Of a stretch of 64,000 bases of DNA, positions 26,841 through 40,879 are shown one piece after another. The position numbers and the translations under genes were made by a program. Origin of the DNA: Atopsyche davidsoni (Eukaryota; Arthropoda; Insecta; Trichoptera; Hydrobiosidae); contig JAILWY010000021.1 in assembly GCA_022113835.1 (NCBI GenBank), forward strand, positions 7,688,001-7,752,000. Reading direction: 5' to 3'. Numbering within the stretch: position 1 is the stretch's first letter; every line of letters begins with the position of its first letter. Under the pieces are notes generated by a model. It was not told where the DNA came from and did not search any database. It saw only the letters and a list, made by a program, of their open reading frames with translations.

Positions 26841-29527
26841 GGTATTCACCAACGTCGAATACTTGACTCATACCGACAAGTGCCAAGAGAATTATTCGAT
26901 AATATAATTAAGAAACAAAAAAAAAACACCCCCCTAGCTGACATAGCCGGTTCGCGTACGTAACCGTAATTTCTGAAACCATTTAGTAATTAGTGCTTAA
27001 TCTTAAGGTGAATATTATTTGTCCTGGTATTTAAACATGTTTTTTATACGGTATATGGTATTTAATGGATGGATTTTAAAATTTATATACATGTATTCAG
27101 CGGACGCGGCTATCTGAAGGTGGCGTTTCAGCTTGTTGACCGATAAAGTTTAGATCAACAAATCGATATCGTAATTTTCGATGTGATAAGGTCAGATATT
27201 TATTTTATTTTAAAATATATATGGCTTACAACATACACATTTATAATATAACAATAAATAAGTTTTTCTGGATTATTATAATTCTGTTTATAATTGAAAT
27301 AAGGACTGCACGTGTATATTCGGTATATATAGTGATTTTTGTGACTAAAAATATGTCATCTATAAAATTCAGTTACAGAGAAATATAGGCGTGATGCAAC
27401 TAATTTTTATTAACCCATCCATCCGAAAGAAAGATTTTTTGTATTGTTAATTTAACATAATAAGACATATATATTAGAACAAGTGGAAAATTTAAGGTGG
27501 CGAAATGCGGATTGATATTAAGATGATACTTCAAAAATAAATACACTTATCAAGATATTTCTGATGAGTTATCATTTGATATTATTTTATGTGATACGCA
27601 ATAGGGTTACTGGGTATATCAGATATGAATAGATTTTTTTTAGAAGAACATAAATGTATTCATAAAACAAATACTATATATACAATTATAAATAATATCA
27701 TGTTAACAAAACTTAATGAACACATGTTATCAAAATTATTTGAATTTTGTATATTGAAATTTTCAGCCTCTTTTTACAACTGAACTTTGGTGCTTAAATA
27801 TACTTGTATTTTCACGCAATTTCGTCTGATTCATCCTCAATTTCAAATTATATAAATACGTTTAAAACTATTAATGCGTTATATAGTACATATTGCATAT
27901 AACAGCACTACAATTATCTAATTATGTGTGATTTCAGTATTAACATTTTTATACATTTTATAGTTTGATTTAAATTGCAGGTCACATTTCAGAAAAAAAA
28001 ACCGTTTTATTGAGAAACAAAAACTTAGGCGTTAATGTATACAGTTGACTTAATGAATTAAACCGAACAAATTATTACAATTGTGGGTTACGTTCACGGA
28101 GGATAGATTGTGTACCTCCATAGTTATATCCCTTTTACTTAAACACCGTCGACACGACGACAGCGTCCAGCGGACGTCTCGATTATATTATTTGCCATGC
28201 CGTGATAGTCCAATAAACGCGTCGGCCTTTTGCCGATGCTCGACAGCGGTGATAAGCAATAAAACAACCAGGAAAGGGTTCCCGAGTGTACAGTAATCAT
28301 CAGACACACAGTATCCGCACAAATATTGACATTATACTGTTTTCCAATTGAAATCATCACCGGTGATTTTCCATTCGCGTCCGATGACGACAGCCCGGCG
28401 TCAAAGATACAAAATAATTAAACGAGATAAAAAAGTAAATACGCGAAGCGACTCCGTCGGTCCGGCCGTATCGCGCCTCCCACCGGCGACTCCGTTATCA
28501 AGACCTACTTATTTGTATTGAATTATGCAAGCTTAGCGTCTCGGCTCGTCGACCATCCGAACGGATCGAACCGTCAATGCGACGAGAGAGCACAGACTCT
28601 CGGCTATCTAGATCTTAAATTATTCAGTGAATTTTCAGGAAAACGCTCATCTTGCGAATCTCGTTGAAAGCCTAATTCTAAAAATATTACAATTAACTGA
28701 TGTAGTTAATCATCCCTCCGCGCTCTGCCCATTCTGTTGCTTGTGCATGGCTGCCATTATGTACCCTGAGCGTGTGTAAAGGATCGATAATGGAGTAGTG
28801 GACATGGAATGATTGTGAAGGGATGTGCTCTGGAAGATCTTGTCGAAGTGGGGGGTTCCTTCTATTTTTTTCTGTAGTTTGCTGAAGAAGAGATATCAGA
28901 TCTGAACGCCAGAGCTTTGTAAGGAAAGGATAATATAATAATGCAGACTTTTCCTTTCAATATAAAACTACACTATTTTCCCCTTAGAAAATCGTGAACA
29001 CTGACTCAGAATGAGTATATGCTCAGTGAGATGGTAGCCAACCTTCTTTGAGGAGAGCCACTTGGTGAAAAAGTTTATCTAAATCATTCCAAAAATAATG
29101 TAAACTCATTCGTGTTTTATTTTTGTTTTCAAAACACAACCCCCTGAAAACAATCAAAACACGAAGCAAAATGAGTATACGAGTCGAGACACACAATCTG
29201 CGGTCAGGCGAGCGGCGCTAGGTACGTTGACTTGACCGAATTCGCTACCAGATAGCGGTTCAGCAGCCGCCATATTCGAGAGTGCCAATATCTGCCTTAT
29301 CGGAGACCTGCGACCTCTGACCTCCGCTGCATTCTTTCGGGAGTGGCAACTCAGCAGGGAGCGAGCAGCGCGCTCCGAGCGAGTCGCCCGGGCGATGGGG
29401 TCAAGTCGATAAATTCAACAATACAACGCAAGATGCGGTCAGTTTTATGTGACTGTTAATTCGCGACGACGTCACACCACAAAAACTTACACTTCTAATA
29501 AGAAAAAAATCTCAAAAATTTTATATA
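26841..29527. other. AT-rich stretch with GC-rich patches
   Basis: No gene recognised. GC-rich blocks at 28.38-28.60 kb and 29.19-29.42 kb have no supported frame and may be regulatory. Confidence 0.55.
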
Positions 29528-29831
29528 TTAGGTGCGCAACTAAGTTTCTAAGTTTTTTTTTTTGCTTAGTGAAAAATGGAAAATTTCAAGTGAAATACAA
29601 AAAATGGTTTATTCAAAGTATCGTCCCTCGCTAGCTAAATATTTTTGCCATCTCTTCAGCTGCATTTTTTTTTAAGTTAGAGCAGAAAAGTAAAGGTCCA
29701 AGCAAATACTGTTATTTGGCACAAAATTCGACATCTTCATTCGTGTCTAAACTATTAAAAAAAAAAAACACAAATTTAGACATGTATTGTGTGTCTCAAC
29801 GTGTCGTAAAATCTTAGTTGTACACCTAGTA
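29528..29831 (-). mobile_element. mariner-derived MITE (internally deleted)
   Basis: Ends are TTAGGTGCGCAACTAAGTTT at 29528 and its imperfect complement ending near 29831 (reverse: TAGGTGTACAACTAAGATTT), flanked by TA. Near the left end the minus strand encodes RWQKYLASEGRYFE and a stop (29609-29653), the typical C-terminus of a mariner transposase. The right end encodes fragments of the transposase N-terminus. The catalytic middle is gone, so the element cannot move itself. Confidence 0.85.
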
Positions 29832-32800
29832 TAATATCGTAATATCTACTGCAGTAATATCATTTTTATACAGTTACTTTGTAAATCAAGTTTTGTTTTA
29901 TGTAAACGTTTCATCTTCTATTCTGATACCTCTCCTCATAGGGGTGTGGTGACTATTTCATCGAACATTTCCATTGAACGTTGTATAACCAAACAATATA
30001 AAGCAGAGCTTATCGTCTGTAAATCGTGGTTTGCAACGATTTTCTATGAATTTCTAGGAATTTCTATGAATATGCGTAAATGCTCTCAATACCATTTAAC
30101 AATTTATTTATACAATATGCAAAAAAGATAATGTATTATGGTTAACTGCTATGCTAATAGTTATGACAAACAATCAGGATTATCAATTTATTCGGAGAAT
30201 ATTATTATTATTTATTAATATATATGTTTGGTAATCTAAGAGTGATGCATACTTTTTGTAACTAAATTTCAGGAAACCAATATAAGTGTCTTAGTTAGAA
30301 GATAAAGAATACTCGATCCTAACCACAGTCCAAGAAAAACCAAAATACGCAACTATTTAAAATTTCATAATGGGAATCTACGAGTATATGATAATTGAAA
30401 GAACAACATTTGACTGTTTTTATAAAATATGTGTATTTTATACTATCCAGGCGATTGCAAAGTTCAAGGTGCCTTATTAATTAACCATGATTAAAATAAA
30501 AAAAATACTTGCGTCTGTTTTCATACAATTCAAACAATGGGAACTCGGCGTCTGATACTCACTGTGGGAATCGTCACGAAACAAACCGACAGTAATAATA
30601 ATATAATAAAATCAATGCGGAAAAAACGACAAACTTTATGTACTGGTCCTGTAATTTATAGATGCCAAAGAAAATTGCATTGAGCGCGATTATAAATAAT
30701 ATGATACCTGATAGCGGTGTTAAGTAAAAGTTCTTGGAAGTATGGACATGGATTTTATTCATGAAATTGAAAGGGATTTTCCACAAACTCAAGAGGAATA
30801 ATTATATTAAACAGCATATTCATTATAACCTTCTAAACCACACGTAAACGTCTTATAATGTAAAAATGATAAATACTAGATATTTGGCAGAGCATTAGTG
30901 TAGCAATGTGTTCCCTTGGCCAGGGGTTCACCCGAGTATCATTACGTACAATGAAGCCAACACCGTAGCCAATAATCTGACCGTCCAATTGACTACCATT
31001 ACGAATTCAACCCATTGATGGTCGTGGCTACCTCCGACATTATTACTCTTGTAATACCTGATTCAGACAAGCGCATTGCATTGCCAAGTTCTTTACCACC
31101 GTGGAATTGATCGAGCTAAATTAGCTGCAAATCTCAAATTATTAAATATAATTCATAAATCTTGTACGATTTATTTCATTCAATAAGATTAATCAAATAA
31201 ATTCATTTTGAATTTATTTGATGTTAAGACTTTAATACAGATAGGTCTAAGTATTTTATGATTTACTTGAAAAACATTTTCAATGGCTTATTTGACTAGC
31301 AAAAACCTAGCCTACCGAAAATGTGATAACTTTTATTTTTTGCACAATTACAGAATGGCGAATATTTTATCTTTCAAGGTGTATATTTTGGAAATAAATA
31401 TAAACATAGAACCTGATAAGCTAAGAATACATACAAGAATACATCTGTTAGGAGTTTATATATACCAATGTAGATGTGTAATTAAGGGCTAATGATCCTA
31501 GGTGACCGGGACTTCTGAATGCTGCGCACGTCCAGGACAGCCGATGCCTCTTCCATGAACAACTGAGTATGAGCGCATTGACGGGGTCTTTCTAGACGGG
31601 ATGACCTAGTTTGCAAAATGAATGCCTGGAAGACCGGTCCGGCGAGTGAAGAAGTATAGAAGCGACGGGAACAGATTGAACGCAAGCCCCTGGGCTTCTA
31701 AGCAAGTCCGAAGCCGGTTTACTCACGATGGGCTCGGCTCATTATGTGCAAAACGAGGATTGATCGACAAATTATTCAGTCTTTAGCAGATGTGCTTTTG
31801 CTATTTTGCATTTCTTGTATAATTTATTTTTTTAAGGTAGATATACATTGTCATATTAAATACGTTGCACAGCGAAGCATGTTTATTACGTATTCATTAT
31901 CATAATTAATTGCATGTTTAAACGCAATGAAGCAATAATTTACATTTAAAAGGCATATTATTCAAGTGGTTAGTTATAAATTCATATATAAATAAAAATT
32001 ATATATTTTGAGTAGTATATATATAACATAAATATATAATCAAAAACAATGATAAAAATTCTCAGTAACATAGCAAAAATATAATAAGTACTTTACTCAC
32101 AATCAATGTGCTCTCTAATTTACTTGCAATCATTGGCTGTCAAATCAAAATCGAATAAATCGACAGTAACTAATATTTGCGTAACATTTAATATCACGGT
32201 GGATATATGTGTATATATATTTTAACAATCCAAGTTTTGATATCATTATCTAATTTTACTTTTTTATTTACAATACTAGTACACTTAACTCAAACGTGAA
32301 CTCCGAAATTTATTACACTTAATGATATTAGATAAGTTCTCATTTCGGATATTTTTTTTTGTTAATCATAATGAGTATATATTTGCACCAGTATCTAATC
32401 AGTGGTCTCTGTCGAGCAAACAAAACTTATTTATATTTACGGATACTGCCAAATTTTCAAGCCTGTTACTATGATATAAAATAAACAAAGCAAGAATTTC
32501 GCTCGTCTTTATATAAAAGCTGTTCAATCAAAATGTAACGAGTATTTTAATAAGCGGCCGCAGGTGCGTGAAGGTCTGAGAGTCCTTGAAAAATTAAAAT
32601 AAGTGAACGGGAAGCGAAAGTTTGTAAGATTTGTGAGCATCAGATAATCGATAAATTGATATAATTAATTCATAGCTTGAAATAAAACTATTTACAACTT
32701 TTCATTGGAGTAGTGTAAATTTTAGATACTAGAAATTATTAAAATTTAGTAAGACCTGCTTTTTACGCAGAAAAATAAAAATAACCAAAGCTTCTATGTC

Positions 32801-34039
32801 GTATTGCATTTGAAGTAGGCATATTTTAATACAATAAAATAACAGTATTTCTCATCGTTCCGATTGCCTATGAGACTTATCTCAATCCGCAAGGAAACGC
32901 TGATTTAAATAAATATTTATATATCACATTCATTTTCCTTTCATATGACCCATGAGTCCGCGAAGACCCAAAAACAAATATAAGGGCGACAAGGGAGCGG
33001 ATAGTGTCGCGGCTCCCACTCTTTGGCAAAATGAATATCCCTCATAAATTATCTGGAACCTGAAGAGGATCGAAATAGATATTTATTGCCGGACCCGCGG
33101 ACCATGCTTTTTATTTTCAAACGATTTGACGACAGTGATGAACGAATGCCTCGAAAATTCACCAATTCGTAGAAAAAAAATCACGGTGATGTCTTAGCAG
33201 GTAAAAATCGACCTCTCGTGATTAATAATATAATATGGTATTTGAAAAAAAAAAGTATTGGTATTAGGTCAAAAAACCTCGAATCGTGTTTCTTCATATT
33301 CGCTTAAGATGTTATTGTACTTCAAATATGACATACAACGAATTCTAAGTATACTTATAATTTGATGATATTTTTTTAATATAACAGAATCGTTATTTCT
33401 TTTGTGTCACCAAATGCATTTTTTATTTGTAGAAAAATACGGATCATAAAACTCCAGTTCAAAAGAAAGTGTTTGGGAGTTTATTATCTTAAGATTTCTT
33501 TTGAATTGATATTTGTGTATACTTTATTTTGAAATAAAAGTTTTTTGCTCTGTGGAGCTCACTTGACTCTTAAAACCATTATTTTTTTTTTAAATAAAAA
33601 TGAATTCTTGACTAATTATATTTTTAAGATTGTCTTTCAGTGTTAAAAACTATGCTTAGAGGTAATTTTTAATGTAATAATATTTATTGGTGTTAAACAT
33701 TTCATCTGTGTAATAATCATACTAAAGCAAGCGTACCCGCCAATTCTCAAATTACTTACTCTACCTGAAACACTTGCTCTTGAGTTATAGTGACTTATTG
33801 GGACGGCGAGCAATGTGACATATTTTTTTTTCTATTAAAAATATAATTAACAACAATTAAATATTACTGAAATATTATATAAACATTAACACGAGGTTTA
33901 TTAAAAACAAATCAATTTTGGTTTTTTAAACTTTTATACCTAACCAAAGTGATAGCAACTTATATAGTAGCTTCTCATTTCAGGCATACTGTAAATGTAA
34001 AGATATATAATTTTACTACGTAAAATAATATTTCTGTAG
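29832..34039. other. AT-rich stretch, no gene recognised
   Basis: The only composition change is a GC-richer block at 31.50-31.74 kb with a 67-codon minus-strand frame that I cannot identify. A weak tRNA-like segment lies near 30.9 kb (GGGGTTCACCC). Confidence 0.6.
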
Positions 34040-34189
34040 AGTTGTATAGAAGCTGGCGGACCAATGGCAGGCGAGAGTCAAAATGCGCAACAGGCTGGTG
34101 TGCGCTGTCGCATGTGCGCACTGGGCGCAACAGGTGCAGAGAGAGATCCGAAGACAGGGATGGCTACAGGTCTCGGCTTCAGCAGCATG
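34040..34189 (+). other. exon-like island, 150 bases, unidentified
   Basis: A GC-rich block in AT-rich DNA flanked by a good acceptor (TATTTCTGTAG, ending 34039) and a good donor (CATG then GTAAGAAT, from 34190). It is exactly 50 codons in the frame starting at 34040, which is open throughout and includes MAGESQNAQQAGVRC and two spaced CxxC-like cysteines. A second frame is open too, and the third is open after one early stop. I do not recognise any of the three products. It could be a coding or noncoding exon of a plus-strand gene nested in the foxo intron. Confidence 0.25.
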
Positions 34190-36899
34190 GTAAGAATCTT
34201 GGAATTAGGTATACCTACCTAACATTATAAGATTTATTCATTTCAAATAGGCCGCGACCATCGACGTACGCAAATAGACCAAACGTAAGAAAGAAAAAAA
34301 ACTAGCAAGTGATAAAAGCACCATTTCACACCTCTCTAAGATTTGACTATAGGAAATTCAATGAATTATTTTATTTTATTCCATAGCAAAATTGAATTAT
34401 GGTGTTCATTTAGATTCATCTTGGGTGGCTACATAATTTAAAAAAAAAACCACTTTTCACAATCACTCAAAAAATAATTTTCATTTGAAATTGCTTTTTG
34501 GTACTATGTTTCTAAATATACTTTTATGAATTAAATAACATTGGTTTTTTTTTTTTTTGATACTATTTAATAACGTGCGTATATTCTTGTATTATTTTAC
34601 GCGTGATATGATTTAGACACTTTTTTAAATATAAACCTACATCAACTGCGGCTTTTCGTGGAGGCTCTCGAAATGGTACACACAATGTACCCAATCATAT
34701 CCCAACAGCAAGTTGTCAGAACCTTGTTTGCGAAATATAACACGGGATAGTCCAGCGAGGAGGGAGGGGAGAGGGGTGACAGAAAACAAATTGAAAATCT
34801 CCACTGAAACTGAGAATATTGCATATCACACATTCTCCACGAGCGTTCAGTGACATCATGTGCATGCAGACACTGCAATAATTATTGAGATTGCGTAATA
34901 AAATTGAATGTATATTTGAAGGAGAAAAAAACGCAAATGTTTTAAAAGCTAGGCTTTTTTATAACATGCCCGAAGCAGACATGCCAGTTTGGCGACGCGG
35001 TACTTAAGACGGCTAATCGTCACGGTTCTGTAAATAAAAGTACTAATGATTATTAATCAAATACGTTTTATAAATCCATTTTTCAGCCGTCCAGCTTAAT
35101 TGTGTATCTAATATTAAAATAATCGATTCACACACGTAACAACGAGATATATCTTCGATTATTATTTTCATGACAATGGTGGGATTCAAACCGACATGTC
35201 CCGGCTCTCTACCAATTGAGCCACGGTGGATTTTTCTAGTCGTTTACCTAAATATTTAAAAAACATTAATAAACACAAATGTCTACTATTAAATCACTAT
35301 CGAATAAATATATTACAATGTTAAACCGTGGTAATGTGATTAAATAAGTACTATGTTATGTAAAAAAAATAATGTATATTTTTAAATCCTTAATTGAACA
35401 CTGCGGTTCGACATTTGCTAATATTATAGTTATGAAGAGAGAAAAAAATCAGTTGGACCCGGTTTGGCACACACTATAATATAAAATTTATGTGAAAATT
35501 AAAGTAAAAAAAAAAATAAAAACTAGTTCGCTTTTTGTCACACTTTTAAATATTCTATCTGATATAAAAAAAAAATTATACGCTACTTCCCAAAATATAC
35601 AATAAATTTGTGGCCATTTTATCAATATAAACATCGCATTTGAGATTCAATATTTCAACATCGACGTTGAGGCAACTATTTTGAAGGGACTTGCGATGAG
35701 TGTTAAAACTATTACCAAGGTAGGGTAACCACGCCTAAAATGGATTTTAGGAAAAGGGTGATTTTTTGAAAAAAATAAATATATATTGTACTCTAATTAA
35801 TAATAATACTATTAGGTTAAAAGGTATGTGGCACGTTTGGGGTCAACCTGTATAGTTTGTACATACACAGCTGAACACAGCAGTTCGACTAAAGGTTCCT
35901 CGGCCGCGGGTCACAACACGCGACTCTCACCTCTAGATTGGACGTGCATGAATGGCTCGCGGCACGATTCGCAGGTAAATTGCACGATACGCTGCGTCGG
36001 TTGGGAGGCTCAATTACTTGGTGCCTATCCTCACGTGCTTTCGTTTTCACTAGTAGTAGCGCAAGCCATGCGATCAGAAACGTAACCGGCGACCGTCACT
36101 GGTGAATATTTTTTTTTCAAATAATACTTTTAATATACAACATAAATTAAGGATTCCCAAGTGTCCCTTGGTGACTTGTATAAATAATTGTGCATCTTCA
36201 TATTTATTGTTATTGAATTGTGTGCTTTTTAAGCAGTAGGTAAGGTTTAAATTTGTCACGGTCGGCGTCTGATGAATGGCTGTATACATTGTAACAATAA
36301 TTACTGTAAAGTATTATATTTAGTAGGTGAGATATGGCCAGTGGTTACGACCGTCGACCCTGACCTTAGATTCTCTACTTAGTCATAGTTCTGATTAACA
36401 AAAGCTAAACTGATGTAATAAAGGTTCACGTAAGATTGATTAATTTATGACAATTATTTATATTTATTAATAATATGATTAATCAAGAGTAGTTTTAAAA
36501 TAAAATAAACGATAAATTCATTTATTTAAAAAATTAATACTGTCGTTTATAAAAAAAATTACGCTAAACATCCTGTTGTACATGTATACATGTATACATG
36601 TATATATATATATTAAGACGTGTTTTAATATGTAAAATAAATATACCCAAGGCTTATGAAAAAAATTCATCACACTAAGTAAATGTGCTAAACCCATATT
36701 TTCATAATGTAGTTTCACGTATCGTTATGAAAATGTATCTGTTGTATTTATGGCCGCGGTACCCTTTAGCGCTACAACCCGTGATAAAAATCACGCAATT
36801 TGCAATTTTCAAGTTGGATCCTTTAATCTATCTTTCAGATCGTCCTACTGCCTTAAACGCAAAGTCCAGCATACTTGAAATCAAACCAATGTAAAAGCC
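34190..36899. other. mostly AT-rich stretch, no gene
   Basis: Holds a tRNA-like fragment at 35.2 kb and a GC-rich patch at 35.86-36.09 kb. A minus-strand 78-codon frame at 34.6-34.9 kb shows nothing recognisable. A TACATGTATACATGTA-type short repeat lies near 36580-36612. Confidence 0.6.
35172..35232 (-). repeat. tRNA-like fragment (A and B boxes)
   Basis: Minus strand reads CACCGTGGCTCAATTGGTAG (A-box-like) and then GGTTTGAATCCCAC (B-box-like). The gap between them is about 15 bases too short for a tRNA anticodon arm, so this is a pseudo-tRNA or SINE head, not a functional gene. Confidence 0.6.
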
Positions 36900-37150
36900 T
36901 AGGCACGGCGCGATCGGCCTGGTCCGATTAGTTTTACTTTCATTCACCTGACCTGCGCGTCTGTTACAGTTTCCACGCACGCCACCTATTAATTATTCTA
37001 ATGTAAAAATCCTCAATTAAGTTAATTAATGCACGCAACTGCTGGCCGAGGCGCTCGCCGACTCTTCATTATGCTCGGCTTCGTTTCGTGCGCCATTGAT
37101 TCGGAAATCGAGGCTTGTAATTAAAAATCATCAATCTTTACGCATTAAGG
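36900..37150. promoter_or_regulatory. GC-mixed island with TAATTA homeodomain-type sites
   Basis: Alternates CpG-rich blocks with several TAATTA or TTAATTAA cores (about 36989, 37018, 37119). This composition is typical of insect enhancers, but no specific factor can be assigned. Confidence 0.2.
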
Positions 37151-38604
37151 AGTAACATTACTTTCTCCTTGTTTGGAATAGACTTCGGACAAGAGCAATG
37201 CCTCACTGGAATCTAACCCCATCGCTCAATTTGAACTAAGCCCTGAATTGATTATCGTTTACTCTGCGATTTCGTTAAGTATCTAAATTTTATTTACACC
37301 TTGTTTCAGAAATATATACGGGCAAGAATACGTTTATTAACGCCTAGACTAAACTCATGACAAGAAATGACGCGTCTGATCTTGTCGCAATATCAACAGC
37401 TCGATATTAATTTAGCTTACCCTTAAGGACGTAATAATATTGCAGGTACGAAAATTGAGAATGAGATAGGCTCGTGATACATTAGCAAATACCTTTCACT
37501 GGAATATATGTATGCCATTATTTGTTGTATTTAATAAGTAAGTTTGTTATCTTTCTGATAAAACACTGTATTAAAAATAAGAAGGTTTCTCTATTGTCTG
37601 CAATATTCTTTTACCTTTGGTGATTAATAAATTGTAACAGAAGATCCCATCTTCAAAAAATAAAAAAAACATTAACCAGTGTAAATCAATCTACGGAAGA
37701 TGAATATTTCTTAGAAGCCCTTCAGATTGTCGTGTAACATGTTTAATAAAAACAATGAGGCTTATTTGTTGAGAATAAACATATTTATAATGTGATTAGT
37801 TATTACATCAATCCTTGCACGTTTTCAGAGTCTTCAGCGACCAAGCCAGCACCCCATACATAAAAACGAGAGACTGCAAGGTCCCGATCACCTGAATGTA
37901 TTTTCCGTTGCAATACATAAAAAAAATACTGTAACTTTGTGTGCCTCTGATCAATATTATAAACACTTTATTATGATAAAATATATTTATTTTATAACAT
38001 ACTATTACAGTACCTACAAGTGTAATGACTAAAAAAACTAGGCCTTACTCCCAAAAAAAATCAGTAGAATTATCAACTGTGCTTGATACGCTTAAAGTGT
38101 AATGATACCCAGGGATCGCCAAAAAAAAAGATTAGATCCATAAACATAGTTTAAAAAAAATAAAAAGTAAAAACAAGCGTGGTTTAGCAGCTGATCGATA
38201 ACAGCCGTTTAGTTCGATACTATAAATATATTATAAAGTGTAAGTAACTTGTTTGATTTCGCAGATATTACTTTTAATTTGCCGTTTCTAATCAAATGAA
38301 GCTTGAACGATAAGCATTAAACAAGCAGCCATGTGTTAAAGAACTGTTATAACTTATAATGGTAATATTATTGTAAATTATATACTAATCTATCTCCTCA
38401 ATGGACCCAGCAGAGCGGCAATGTAATTCATGTGTTTCAAACATGATTTTCACGATACAAATTTATATATATATATATATTATTCATAAGATTTAACTTT
38501 ATATTGAGTATATTATTTAGAGTTATTTTTCGGTATAAACGGGAGCACTGGAATGACCTTTAATCAAATCATACAGTTTAAGCAGTTTATGAACCTCAAG
38601 TGTA

Positions 38605-38624
38605 CGGAGATCATATGATCTCCG
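38605..38624. other. perfect 20-bp palindrome
   Basis: CGGAGATCATATGATCTCCG reads the same on both strands, with no spacer. Could be a dimeric protein site or chance. Confidence 0.8.
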
Positions 38625-39189
38625 ATTATAATACAATGCTCGGTAAAAAAAACAAGCTGGTCAAATTATAAGTAATAACCGAAAATGATCCTAACTAGTA
38701 GGTATTGCCAACTGATCGCTGAACAGAAAGTTGTATGTATCATGTCAAAGTAGAGAACAACAGCGAAAGGCCGCATCTAAAAATTACAATAAGAAAAAAT
38801 ACTTCAGCACGTGTCAGTCGATAAAATAAAATAAAAAGCAGGCAATAACAGAATGCCTCGAATATAAATACTACAGATATCGTCATTTTCTTCCAACAGT
38901 GACGCAAATGGGAAAAATAAACGATGTCAAGTAAATTGAAACTGAGAAATAAAATATTTTTAAATTAATAAATATCGGCGGAATAACAATAACAGAATCG
39001 AATTCACTCCGTGGTTAAGAGAAAAATAATGAATAGATATAAGCCGGGAATATCAAAAAAAGCTGTTTGTGCAACCGATCACTTTCAAATATATATATAT
39101 ACTGTAGGGTCTTGTTTTATTGTGGTGGTGCGTATGACGCAGCACCCATATGGTTCAATGAAATTGGTGAGATGAAGCTAGTTGGCACA

Positions 39190-39717
39190 GGGGCGAGACC
39201 GTGCCTGAAGCGAATGACGCGCAGGGCCCGCGATAAGGGAATCCACTTTTCCAGCGAGCAAGTCGTGACAGAACTCAGAGACCTTTGCGCGGCCTTCCCT
39301 GAAACGGGTGACGAGCAGACCCCGTAGTACGGGAATTAATTTTTCAGCAGTCGTGACAGAACTCAACGATCTTTGCGCGGCTGTCCCTGAAACGGGTGAC
39401 GCGCAGGCCCCGTAGTACGGGAATTGATTTTTCAGCAGTCGTGACAGAACTCTGCGAACTTGCGCGGCCGTCCCTGAAACGGGTGACGCGCAGGGCCTGT
39501 AGTACGGGAATCATTTTTTTAGCAGTCTTGACAGAACCCAGCGATCTTTGCGGGGCCGTCCCTGAAACGGGTGAGGAGCAGATCATTTTTTTAGCAGTCT
39601 TGACAGAACGGGTGACGTGATCTTTGCGGGGCCGTCCCTGAAACGGGTGACGGGAATCGCTTTTCCAGCTCGCGAGTCGTGACGGAATCCGGCGGCCCTT
39701 GCGCGGCCGTCCCGGCG
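39190..39717. repeat. minisatellite, 87-88 bp unit, about 5-6 copies
   Basis: Units begin with GGGTGACG at 39306, 39394, 39481, 39569, 39610 and 39645, with a diverged copy ahead of the first (from about 39190). Full units are 88, 87 and 88 bases; the 41- and 35-base units are internal deletions. Every copy carries a CAGTCGTGACAGAAC-type block and GCGCGGCCGTCCCTGAAAC. Open frames on both strands here reflect the repeat, not a gene. Confidence 0.95.
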
Positions 39718-40846
39718 AGGCGCAAGGTGAAACCTCTCCATGCATGCGCGCCCACGGCCGCCGCGCGGACAGAGGAAGGGCAGCAGATTATATAATATAC
39801 AATAATAGCTCCCGAACTCGGTCATTGTTTGGGCGGCCACACTCTCGAGGTGTGAACGCGAACCGAGCGGATCGCATTATTTCTGTGATTATCCTCGGCC
39901 GTTTGCGGTATTCATTCTATTCTCTGTGGATCACATCCGACTCGGGGAAGGCCGCTGGTTTTTTTAATGGCTCGATTGTTTGCGCTCGTATCATAAATTA
40001 TATCATATTACGGAGTTCCTCTCCTTCGATACTGAATATTAATTGAAGTCTACGCAAGCTCGCATCTTTGATCGAATTACTTACATTTGGCTAGTGACCT
40101 GATGTGCTGACAGTGTATGTATTCGACACAAGTGATCTCCGTAACCTCGCACGAGCTGACAGTCGAGTTTCATCTTTTGACACGGGTATGCAATAAATTG
40201 TACTACACAATGCGTGCGATAGCCCGTCAATATATATATAACATTACTCAACGTGCACATGCTACAGCATATCTTTTAGTTTTTGTCCTATGATTATATG
40301 ATAAACGGCATACGCACAAGCCGTCTCCAAGAATAATGAACAATAAAGGGAATAAAGATGCAGTGTTTAATTAAGATGACGAACAACAAAACGTCTCGAA
40401 GATTGAATCCGCGCGGTGGCATCACGTGAACACCGCCATATTTACGTTTCTTATCGGACAGCCGCCGCGTCGCGCAGGAGCCGCGTGCACTGCCGGCACG
40501 TTGCACATTTGTTATGCTCGGGAATTTCAATTGGTTATTGCTCAATGGCAACATCGACCGCTGCGATCACACCACACAATGCATAATATTATCGTGATGC
40601 AATGTTTGACGGAAGGAAACCTTGCTTTGACAAATTACTCTAGCTTGTAAATCAAAATAAATTATATTAAATTATTTCCGGGTATTCCTTATCTTTAACA
40701 TATGTTAGTATAATGATGACAGATTATCATTCTGTACGTACTGTATATATTCTGAAAAACTCTTGTAATATCTAGCTTTTAAAAAGACGCGATTTCTCTT
40801 TAATGCCCCAAATTAATTTTAAATATCCAAGTATTCCCTGTACTTC

Positions 40847-40879
<33 letters not shown>

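Noticed and set aside
39067..39840. Frames of 62-133 codons on both strands
   Set aside because: They follow the minisatellite unit and its flank; repeated residues reflect tandem DNA, not a protein family.
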